From Gammaproteobacteria bacterium (lineage in GTDB: Bacteria; Pseudomonadota; Gammaproteobacteria; GRL18), in NCBI GenBank assembly GCA_027076245.1, contig JALTKC010000197.1, positions 1 to 5,821 on the forward strand: 5,821 nucleotides of DNA, in the 5' to 3' direction. Positions 1 to 5,229 of this stretch are shown piece after piece; the first letter of the stretch is position 1; the number at the start of each line of letters is the position of its first letter. A model generated the notes under the pieces. That model ran no database searches, was not told where the DNA came from, and saw only the letters and a list, made by a program, of their open reading frames with translations. The position numbers and the translations under genes were made by a program.

Positions 1-572
1 CTGAAATTATTTTCAAACAGAACTGCCTTATCCGGCTGCAATTCCCTGAGTGCATTGTAAATAACTCTTGCCTGCTTAATAGCCAGTATGGGAGATAACC
101 AGGTATGCGGATCCCATTGTTCATGGGACTTATACTTCTTAAAAGTGTGCTTATCAGAAGCATATTTGTCAGAGTCGTGCTGATGAGTATGCTGTAATAA
201 TTGTTTTGTCTCAGGCTGTGTATTAACTACCTTAATAGCCGCATTTAATGATGCCAGGCGTTTTATCCACACCTGCTCAAACGGCAGGCCGATAGTAAAG
301 TAAACATCGGCACCGGAATAGCGGGCCATTAAACGGGGTGAGGGTTCAAATGTTTCTGGCGACTGTCCAGGCTTAACCATAACCTGCACATTAACCCGAT
401 CGCCACCAATACGTTCAACAAAATATTTCTGTGGAAGTATAGAAACAAACACTTCCACTTGCTGTGCGTCTGACTGCATAGTCGTTTTTGCAAAAACCGG
501 TACAGAAGCAAGTGAAGAAATACATATAACAGAAAGTACAATATTAAAAATCAATTGTCTTAACATAAGCAT
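1..572 (-). CDS. Zinc/manganese-type ABC transporter substrate-binding protein (ZnuA/TroA-like, cluster 9), partial: C-terminus lies beyond the left edge
   Basis: This gene is open from ATG at 572 to the window edge (190 codons plus 2 nt), so roughly the N-terminal half to two thirds is present. Residues 1-28 form a signal peptide with a hydrophobic core and a likely cut after VFA28, so the product should be periplasmic. The segment SILPQKYFVERIGGDRV (44-60) and the motif GQSPETFEPSP (69-79) are typical of the ZnuA/TroA family, which delivers Zn or Mn to an ABC permease. WDPHTWLSP (153-161) supplies a metal-ligand His at 156. A short His-bearing loop (H128, H130, H132, H142, H150) lies between them, as in zinc-binding members. 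At E73 the usual first ligand His is replaced by Glu. The start at 572 is preferred to 566 because AGGA sits 7 nt upstream; the ATG directly abuts the TAA of the upstream peptidase gene. No permease or ATPase gene is visible, but these could lie beyond the edge. Family assignment is firm; metal specificity is not. Confidence 0.9.
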   Translation of the reverse strand, partial: MLMLRQLIFNIVLSVICISSLASVPVFAKTTMQSDAQQVEVFVSILPQKYFVERIGGDRVNVQVMVKPGQSPETFEPSPRLMARYSGADVYFTIGLPFEQVWIKRLASLNAAIKVVNTQPETKQLLQHTHQHDSDKYASDKHTFKKYKSHEQWDPHTWLSPILAIKQARVIYNALRELQPDKAVLFENNF

Positions 573-1496
573 TTATTCATCCTGTGTATTCTGAATCCGA
601 CCCTGTTCAGAAGTACCCGCCAGTACTTCTGCCATCGGCGGTACCAGCAACTGCGGATCAATACGTCGCTTAAAAAGATTCATACGCCAGTCCAGATGAG
701 CACCGCTTGCCCGACCTGTGGCTCCAGACTCAGCAATCACATCACCCTGTTTTACTTTATCGCCGGTTTTTACCCGCAGTTTACTGAGGTGCAGAAAAGC
801 GGATGACAGGCCGTGCCCATGATCCACTATCAGGGTTCCGCCGGAATAAAACATATCCGGATGTGCCAGGGTAACAATCCCTCCGGCAGGGGCACGCACT
901 TCAGTACCGGTGGGTACGGCAATGTCCACTCCGTAATGAGGCCATTTCGGTTTACCGTTTAAAATCCGCTGACTGCCATAGACACCGCTGACAGAACCTA
1001 TGGCGGGCCAGATAAACGGCACCATAAAATCACTTCGTTCATCATCCCGAATACGGGCCTGTCTGGCCAGTTGCTGCTCTTTTTTTATACGGGTAAGGAG
1101 TTCCGGTTTAGCCGGTGTTACTTTTGAGGGCGGCAGCCCATCTATACGCTGGATATTGTACTGTCTTTTTTTAATGTTCAGGTCAGTATCCAGAAGTACT
1201 TTATGTTCTGATGAAGTGATTTTAAAACTAATTTGTGGCGGTTCATCACGGTGAAAACCAATAAGAAAAATCCCCTTGGGGGAAACACGCACAGACTGGC
1301 CGTCAAAATAAACCCGGTTTCCGGGCCTGGTTTTACCTATAACCAGACCGCCCTGGATAAAGTGGCCATCCAGTTCAGCATGAGGTAAAGAACGGACTTC
1401 TGCATAAAGGCTGGAGCTGAAAAACAGCAGAGCAGACCATAAAAACCATAAAGGAATAAACAGCCTGTTCTGCCAGGATTTAAACGGTGCAATCAT
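573..1496 (-). CDS. Exported M23 family (LytM/lysostaphin-type) peptidoglycan metallopeptidase
   Basis: The product has 307 residues. Residues 1-32 are a signal sequence with a long hydrophobic core and a likely cut after SLYA32. Residues 33-120 are a beta-rich N-terminal domain; 130-155 are charged and probably helical; 165-285 are the M23 peptidase domain. Visible active-site elements are HYGVD (zinc ligands H187 and D191), H236 in AFLHLS and H267 in GAHLDW. The position normally held by the second His of the HxH motif is D269. Family members cut peptide cross-links in peptidoglycan, so the likely role is periplasmic cell-wall remodelling. The frame stays open upstream into ppk2 to 1598, but ATG 1496 is chosen because it places the signal peptide at the N-terminus and lies 10 nt past the ppk2 stop. 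Its ribosome site (CCAGG) is weak and unusually close, so translational coupling to ppk2 is likely. Its TAA abuts the ATG of the metal-binding protein gene. Confidence 0.92.
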   Translation of the reverse strand: MIAPFKSWQNRLFIPLWFLWSALLFFSSSLYAEVRSLPHAELDGHFIQGGLVIGKTRPGNRVYFDGQSVRVSPKGIFLIGFHRDEPPQISFKITSSEHKVLLDTDLNIKKRQYNIQRIDGLPPSKVTPAKPELLTRIKKEQQLARQARIRDDERSDFMVPFIWPAIGSVSGVYGSQRILNGKPKWPHYGVDIAVPTGTEVRAPAGGIVTLAHPDMFYSGGTLIVDHGHGLSSAFLHLSKLRVKTGDKVKQGDVIAESGATGRASGAHLDWRMNLFKRRIDPQLLVPPMAEVLAGTSEQGRIQNTQDE

Positions 1497-1506
1497 TACC
1501 TGGTTA

Positions 1507-2388
1507 TTAAGTAACAAATTTACCTTCACGCAGTCTCTGAGCTTCCATAATTTCAATTTCATGGGCGCCGGAATAAACGATACGGCTGTCAGGGACAAAA
1601 TCGAGGTCTTTGTCCAGTCGGGTATAAGGCACTGAGTTTAAAATAATTTTCATGGCATTTAAACGTGCCTGATACTTGTCATTGGAACGGATGATGGTCC
1701 AGGGAGCTGAGGCTGTGTGGGTTTTTTTCAGCATTTCATATTTAACATTGGTAAAATCATCCCAGCGTTCCTGCGCCTGCACATCAACTTCTGACAGTTT
1801 CCACTGTCTCAGGGGATCGGTTTTACGGCGTTTAAACCGGCGGGCCTGCTCCTCTCGTGTCACACTAAAATACAGTTTAACCAGAATGGTACCCTGACGT
1901 ACCAGGTCTTTTTCAAAACCGACCACACCTTTCATAAAGGTTTTATATTCCTGTTCAGTACAGAAGCCGAATACCGGCTCTACCATAGCGCGGTTATACC
2001 AGCTGCGGTCAAACAGCACCACTTCACCGCCAGCAGGCAGGTGACGAACGTATTTCTGGAAAAACCACTGGGTTTTCTGTTCTTCGGTGGGTTTACCCAG
2101 GGCGACTACACGATAATGTTTTTCATTCATATAACGTGTAACCCGTCGAATGGTACCGCCTTTTCCTGAGGCATCCCGTCCTTCAAAGAGGATCACCATG
2201 CGTTTTCCGGTATCTTCCAGGTATTTCTGCATCTGAATCAGCTCTGCCTGGTAGGGCTTTAATGACTGTTCCAGTTTATACTTTCTTACTGCTTTAGAAT
2301 TACCTTTTCTGAGCATTTTGTTTTCCGCAGCAAGACGCTCATTTTCCTTTATCAATTCATCTAATGCTTTATCCGTATCATCAACCAT
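1507..2388 (-). CDS. ppk2: Polyphosphate kinase 2, class I (polyphosphate:nucleoside diphosphate phosphotransferase)
   Basis: This 293-residue cytoplasmic enzyme belongs to the PPK2 family of P-loop kinases, which transfer phosphate between inorganic polyphosphate and nucleotides; class I members mainly act on ADP/GDP. The Walker A loop GRDASGKGG is at 70-78 (K76), Walker B with DRSWYNR at 127-133 (D127), and a lid-like basic segment with RRFKRRKTDPLRQWKLS at about 183-199. The core ends with APWTIIRSNDK (228-238) and SVPY (252-255). Residues 5-30 look like a short coiled coil and vary in this family. The length is normal for a single-domain PPK2. The start is supported by a strong AAGGGG 6 nt upstream of the ATG. 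It is the first gene of an apparent operon with the M23 peptidase and the metal-binding protein. The class I call rests on overall motif wording and is less certain than the family call. No frameshift or missing catalytic residue is seen. Confidence 0.95.
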   Translation of the reverse strand: MVDDTDKALDELIKENERLAAENKMLRKGNSKAVRKYKLEQSLKPYQAELIQMQKYLEDTGKRMVILFEGRDASGKGGTIRRVTRYMNEKHYRVVALGKPTEEQKTQWFFQKYVRHLPAGGEVVLFDRSWYNRAMVEPVFGFCTEQEYKTFMKGVVGFEKDLVRQGTILVKLYFSVTREEQARRFKRRKTDPLRQWKLSEVDVQAQERWDDFTNVKYEMLKKTHTASAPWTIIRSNDKYQARLNAMKIILNSVPYTRLDKDLDFVPDSRIVYSGAHEIEIMEAQRLREGKFVT

Positions 2389-2394
2389 ATCATT

Positions 2395-2421
2395 CCCCTT
2401 AAATTTTTTGTACTTATTATA
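2395..2421 (-). promoter_or_regulatory. Candidate -10 box and ribosome binding site of ppk2
   Basis: Read on the minus strand, a perfect TATAAT lies at 2421-2416, followed by an AT-rich leader and AAGGGG at 2400-2395, 6 nt before the ppk2 ATG. No good -35 hexamer is found at 16-18 nt spacing (the best is AGCCTT), so the promoter may rely on an activator or another sigma contact. It is the only promoter-like element found ahead of the three-gene operon. Confidence 0.45.
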
Positions 2422-2498
2422 ATAGCATATTTAAAAATAAGGCTCATTGACCTAAATTAGCAAAATTTAATTACTGGCTATAATTTTTAACTAAAGTT

Positions 2499-2534
2499 AA
2501 CGAAGATAAAAGGTTTCACAAGCCCTTCGTTTTT
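2499..2534 (+). terminator. Possible terminator hairpin downstream of the helicase gene (T-run on plus strand)
   Basis: AACGAAG (2499-2505) pairs with CTTCGTT (2525-2531). Inside it, GGTTT (2512-2516) pairs with AAGCC (2520-2524, one G-T wobble) around a CAC loop, leaving an ATAAAA bulge on one side. On the plus strand it is followed by TTTTT (2530-2534). On the minus strand, where the helicase message ends, it is followed by AAC rather than a T-run, so it would be a weak terminator there. It may instead block antisense transcripts or protect the 3' end. Confidence 0.35.
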
Positions 2535-2539
2535 AACAT

Positions 2540-4369
2540 TCAGGCGCTACGCTTACGTTGCTGATGAGCACGCTTATTACTTTTTCGGCCTTTGCCTTTT
2601 TTGGGTTTAAAGGCACGGACATCCGCTGTCGCATTACTCAATGAGGTGATTTTAAGCTGCTGCTGACATACCCAGGCTTTTTTAAGATCCTGATAGACAT
2701 CTTTAGGCATTCCGGAAGGTAAGTCCACTACGGAATAATCATCAAAGATCTCAATCTGACCAATCATTTTACTGTCAAGACCGGCCTCATTGGCAATGGC
2801 ACCGACAATATTACCGGGCTTAACGCCGTGATCATAACCCACTTCAACACGAAAACGCTCCATATCTACCTCAGGCATACCTTTTAAGGGAATAGCCTTA
2901 GTACTGGAGAGTTCTTTTTTCCGACGGTTATCCCGTTTACCATCTTTGCGTCCGGAACGTTTATCTCTGCGGGATCCCTGCTCATCTTCATCAAACGGAC
3001 GTTTATCCTTAAGATGTTTAAATTCAGATTCATTTAACAGGAACTGTTTATTGCGATTGGACATGTGCGCGAGAGCCGCCGCAATATCCAGTATTTCAAC
3101 GCCTTCTTCTTCATGCAGTTCAGAGATGATCTTTGAAAAAATTTCGTAATCTTTATTATCCTTGAGTTTTTCAATGGTCGCCAGGACGGTCTTTTTATAA
3201 CGGCTGATCCGCAGCTCATTAATTTTCTTAACGGAAGGGATTTCCATTTCCACAATCGGTTGACGGGTGGTTTTTTCAATGGAACGCAGCAGACGGTTTT
3301 CCCGACGGGAAACAAATAATATGGCTTCACCGAAACGACCGGCACGGCCGGTACGGCCAATCCGATGCACATAGGACTCATTATCCCTGGGCGCATCATA
3401 GTTAACCACATGACTAATACGTTCCACATCCAGACCTCGTGCAACCACGTCGGTAGCAATTAGCACGTCCAGACGACCCCGCTTTAGGCGCTCAACAATG
3501 CGTTCACGACCGGACTGGGGAATATCGCCATTCAGCGCTTCACAGGCAAAACCTCGCGCCTGCAGTTGTTCTGCCAGTTCCAGCGTCATGTTTTTGGTAT
3601 TAACAAACACCAGCATGGCATCGTGATCTTCGAGTTCGAGGATCCGGGTCAGAGCATCCATTTTGTTTAAGCCGAAAACCCGCCAGAAACGCTGGCGAAT
3701 AGTGGATGCCGTCATGGTTTTGGACTTGACTTTAATCAGTTCCGGCTTAATCAGATGCTTTTGCGCAATACGCTGAATCACAGTCGGCATAGTGGCAGAA
3801 AACAGAGCAATCTGACGGGCTTCCGGAGTCTGCTCCAGAATCCACTCGACATCTTCAATAAAGCCCATACGCAGCATCTCATCGGCTTCATCCAGCACCA
3901 TGGTCTGCAGATTATCCAGTTTCAGGGAGCCTTTACGGATATGATCCATGACCCGTCCCGGTGTACCCACCACAATTTGTGCACCTTTTTTTAGACCGCG
4001 CAGCTGTTCGGTGTAGGCCGCACCGCCATAAACCGGCAGTACTTTAATTTTGGGCAGGTATTTGGAATAGGTCTGAAATGATTCAGCCACCTGAATCGCC
4101 AATTCACGAGTCGGCGCCAGAACCAGTATCTGGGTATGTTTTTGTGCCGGGTTAATGGTGCTTAATAAGGGTAAAGCAAAAGCCGCGGTTTTACCCGTGC
4201 CGGTTTGCGCCTGACCGATAATATCTTTTCCAGCCAGTAAATGAGGTATGCTTTGTACCTGAATTTCGGTTGGTATGGTATAACCTGATTCGTTTACCGC
4301 CTGTAATACTTCAGGTAATAATTCAAGTGAATCAAAGGTTATGGGTATTGCGGTGGGACTAGATGACAT
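2540..4369 (-). CDS. deaD: ATP-dependent DEAD-box RNA helicase DeaD/CsdA
   Basis: This 609-residue protein is close to the size of E. coli CsdA. It unwinds structured RNA; family roles are cold adaptation, ribosome assembly and mRNA decay. All motifs are present: F12 and GYTIPTEIQ (Q motif, 29-37), AQTGTGKT (54-61), PTREL (86-90), TPGR (136-139), DEAD (160-163), SAT (191-193), ATDVVARGLD (305-314) and HRIGRTGR (335-342). A helical segment (about 385-450) and an Arg/Lys/Asp-rich linker (455-488) lead to a DbpA-like RNA-binding domain (about 505-580) and a Lys/Arg-rich tail (588-609). The frame is open up to ATG 4405, but that ATG overlaps a TATAAT box, while ATG 4369 has AAGG 6 nt upstream and gives the normal family N-terminus, so 4369 is chosen. 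The gene stands alone: the terminator at 4451-4481 lies upstream, and ppk2 starts 151 nt downstream with its own -10 box. Confidence 0.97.
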   Translation of the reverse strand: MSSSPTAIPITFDSLELLPEVLQAVNESGYTIPTEIQVQSIPHLLAGKDIIGQAQTGTGKTAAFALPLLSTINPAQKHTQILVLAPTRELAIQVAESFQTYSKYLPKIKVLPVYGGAAYTEQLRGLKKGAQIVVGTPGRVMDHIRKGSLKLDNLQTMVLDEADEMLRMGFIEDVEWILEQTPEARQIALFSATMPTVIQRIAQKHLIKPELIKVKSKTMTASTIRQRFWRVFGLNKMDALTRILELEDHDAMLVFVNTKNMTLELAEQLQARGFACEALNGDIPQSGRERIVERLKRGRLDVLIATDVVARGLDVERISHVVNYDAPRDNESYVHRIGRTGRAGRFGEAILFVSRRENRLLRSIEKTTRQPIVEMEIPSVKKINELRISRYKKTVLATIEKLKDNKDYEIFSKIISELHEEEGVEILDIAAALAHMSNRNKQFLLNESEFKHLKDKRPFDEDEQGSRRDKRSGRKDGKRDNRRKKELSSTKAIPLKGMPEVDMERFRVEVGYDHGVKPGNIVGAIANEAGLDSKMIGQIEIFDDYSVVDLPSGMPKDVYQDLKKAWVCQQQLKITSLSNATADVRAFKPKKGKGRKSNKRAHQQRKRSA

Positions 4370-4375
4370 AGAGAG

Positions 4376-4409
4376 CCTTAATAGATCGTACAGAAAACCA
4401 GACATTATA
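4376..4409 (-). promoter_or_regulatory. Candidate -10 box and ribosome binding site of deaD
   Basis: On the minus strand a perfect TATAAT lies at 4409-4404, preceded by CCGGG. AAGG at 4379-4376 sits 6 nt before ATG 4369. Transcription starting about 7 nt after the box would give a leader of only about 28 nt. No good -35 is seen at standard spacing (GTGCAT at 17 nt). The upstream ATG at 4405 overlaps the box, which argues against its use as a start. Confidence 0.5.
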
Positions 4410-4450
4410 CCCGGTTATTTATATTAATGCACTCTAATTTTGATATTTAT

Positions 4451-4481
4451 AAAAAAAGGGAGTGAAACCACTCCCTTTTTT
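4451..4481 (-). terminator. Bidirectional intrinsic terminator downstream of the SCP2-like gene
   Basis: A perfect 7-bp stem GGGAGTG (4458-4464) / CACTCCC (4469-4475) with a 4-nt loop is flanked by seven A on the left (4451-4457) and six T on the right (4476-4481). Read on the minus strand it is a stem followed by a run of seven T, about 32 nt past the stop of the SCP2-like gene, and it insulates deaD from that gene. The matching T-run on the other strand allows termination in both directions. Confidence 0.93.
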
Positions 4482-4497
4482 ATTTTAAGCTAATTAG

Positions 4498-4519
4498 TTA
4501 AACCGGTTTAAATTAAACC
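4498..4519. repeat. Three abutting TTAAACC/GGTTTAA half-sites at the end of the SCP2-like gene
   Basis: TTAAACC (4498-4504), GGTTTAA (4505-4511) and TTAAACC (4513-4519) alternate in orientation. The first two make a perfect 14-bp palindrome; the last two make a perfect inverted repeat around A4512. The stop codon (4515-4513) lies within the third copy. In RNA only one of the two pairings can form at a time, and loops would be very short, so a DNA-level signal or chance is at least as likely. Confidence 0.5.
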
Positions 4520-4908
4520 TGGCCCATAGCTTCAAAGCTCTTTATAAATGGACCGGCCATTCTTGGATCTTTAACCATGGCTTTAAAGTCACCCACCTTA
4601 AATTTCATTTTACCGGTGGTAACCGCCATACCCATACCCGCCATGCCGATACCTTTATTTAACCATTTTTCCCAGTTCTTCTGATCAGCACGGATGTCCC
4701 AGTTCAGCTCTTCACCATTGTAGGCACCGGCATTAACGACTTCACCGTTTTGTACATCAATAAAGCCTTTAGGAGCATCATCTCCGGGAAAACCATAACC
4801 GATGACCGAATTAAAACCAATTTCTGCCAGCGCATCTTTTAATGCAGGCTCTGCATTCCAGATTGCCTGAAACGATTTCATCCACTCATCACTAAATAAA
4901 TCTGCCAT
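4513..4908 (-). CDS. Small single-domain SCP2-like (sterol carrier protein 2 fold) lipid-binding protein
   Basis: This 131-residue protein is made almost entirely of one SCP2-like domain. The visible pattern is an amphipathic N-terminal helix region (DEWMKSFQAIWN, 7-18), a strand segment with GFIDVQNGEV (48-57), LNWDIRADQKNWEKWL (68-83), a Gly/Met-rich stretch GIGMAGMGMA (86-95) and the GKMKFKVGD strand (99-107), ending in a helical tail. The SCP2 fold encloses a hydrophobic cavity that binds fatty acyl or isoprenoid lipids. There is no signal peptide or membrane segment, so it should be cytoplasmic. Bacterial members include UbiT-type ubiquinone factors, but nothing here shows that role and the true ligand is unknown. 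The start is firm: AGGAGG lies 7 nt upstream of the ATG. It is a single-gene unit with a palindrome-marked upstream region and a strong terminator downstream. Confidence 0.82.
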   Translation of the reverse strand: MADLFSDEWMKSFQAIWNAEPALKDALAEIGFNSVIGYGFPGDDAPKGFIDVQNGEVVNAGAYNGEELNWDIRADQKNWEKWLNKGIGMAGMGMAVTTGKMKFKVGDFKAMVKDPRMAGPFIKSFEAMGQV

Positions 4909-4915
4909 TTAAAAT

Positions 4916-4981
4916 CCTCCTAAATGATTTAAAACAATGTATTTGAAACTAAATTTTGAAAACTAAATAGAGTTATGTAAA
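4916..4981 (-). promoter_or_regulatory. Candidate promoter and strong ribosome binding site of the SCP2-like gene
   Basis: On the minus strand TTTACA (4981-4976, 5 of 6 to TTGACA) is separated by 17 nt from CAAAAT (4958-4953, 4 of 6 to TATAAT). The expected start is near 4946, giving a leader of about 38 nt that contains AGGAGG at 4921-4916. The -35 element lies inside one arm of the palindrome at 4973-4994, so a bound regulator would compete with RNA polymerase. The region is AT-rich, so a chance match is possible. Confidence 0.4.
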
Positions 4982-4994
4982 TCAATTTACATAA
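4973..4994. promoter_or_regulatory. Perfect 22-bp palindrome, operator-like, upstream of the SCP2-like gene
   Basis: Arms TTATGTAAAT (4973-4982) and ATTTACATAA (4985-4994) are exact inverted repeats around a CA/TG centre. A perfect 10-bp arm with a 2-nt centre is typical of a dimeric regulator site. It overlaps the candidate -35 of the SCP2-like gene by one arm. The minus-strand TTGAT-N4-ATAAC partly resembles an FNR-type site, with the left half perfect and the right half 3 of 5. The cognate regulator cannot be named. Confidence 0.6.
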
Positions 4995-5031
4995 ATTTTT
5001 TGTAGCTTTGCACCTGAATCCCGGTTATTTA

Positions 5032-5068
5032 TGTCGTATTCCTGATTACGACAGGAGCAAGTTGTCGT
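5032..5068. repeat. Three alternating TGTCGT/ACGACA half-sites
   Basis: TGTCGTA (5032-5038) and TACGACA (5047-5053) form a perfect 7-bp inverted repeat with an 8-nt spacer. A third copy, TGTCGT, follows at 5063-5068. Centres are about 15-16 bp apart, so the three sites lie at roughly 1.5 helical turns. They sit between two divergent genes and could bind a regulator of either, or the first pair could form a hairpin. Confidence 0.45.
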
Positions 5069-5229
5069 CATTGTACCTTATTAGCCAAAAACTTTAAAAA
5101 CAAAAATGTTATTTTACGCATAAAATTTCAGGTTTGATCCTGGATTATTACCTATTGGTTAAAAGTTGCTTAAATGTTAACCTTTTTATAGCTCCCCATT
5201 AACAACCTAACTTTGCAGGACACTTTTTC

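Larger units (their letters stand above)
4909..5229. other. Divergent intergenic region between the SCP2-like gene and the aminotransferase-fold gene
   Basis: These 321 bases are AT-rich and I find no gene in them. From left to right they hold the ribosome site and candidate promoter of the SCP2-like gene, the 22-bp palindrome (4973-4994), a copy of CCCGGTTATTTAT (5020-5032) also found upstream of deaD, and three TGTCGT/ACGACA half-sites (5032-5068). No convincing promoter for the plus-strand gene is seen; the best guess is TTGCTT (5166-5171), a 15-nt spacer and TATAGC (5187-5192). AGGA at 5217-5220 lies 9 nt before the plus-strand ATG. Confidence 0.7.

Noticed and set aside
329..541. Minus-strand open frame of 70 codons inside the metal-binding protein gene
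   Set aside because: Out-of-frame shadow; the family motifs and signal peptide lie in the frame starting at 572.
1000..1254. Plus-strand open frames at 1000-1254, 1676-1897, 2946-3149 and 3755-3994, and a minus-strand frame at 5370-5561
   Set aside because: All are antisense shadows of well-supported genes, with low-complexity or implausible protein sequence.
1497..1598. Longer start of the M23 peptidase overlapping ppk2, adding 34 residues
   Set aside because: It would bury the signal peptide inside the protein and overlap the well-supported 3' end of ppk2.
2447..2484. Plus-strand TTGACC and TATAAT between ppk2 and deaD as a promoter
   Set aside because: The spacer is 26 nt, far from 17, and no plus-strand gene follows.
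3034..3459. Minus-strand open frame of 141 codons inside deaD
   Set aside because: It overlaps the helicase core and linker in another frame and shows no domain or ribosome site.
4370..4405. Longer deaD start at ATG 4405, adding 12 residues (MSGFLYDLLRLS)
   Set aside because: That ATG overlaps the TATAAT box and lacks a ribosome site, and the extra residues are not typical of the family. ATG 4369 has a well-placed AAGG.
5129..5142. Short inverted repeat CAGG...CCTG in the divergent region
   Set aside because: A 4-bp stem is expected by chance and has no T-run after it.
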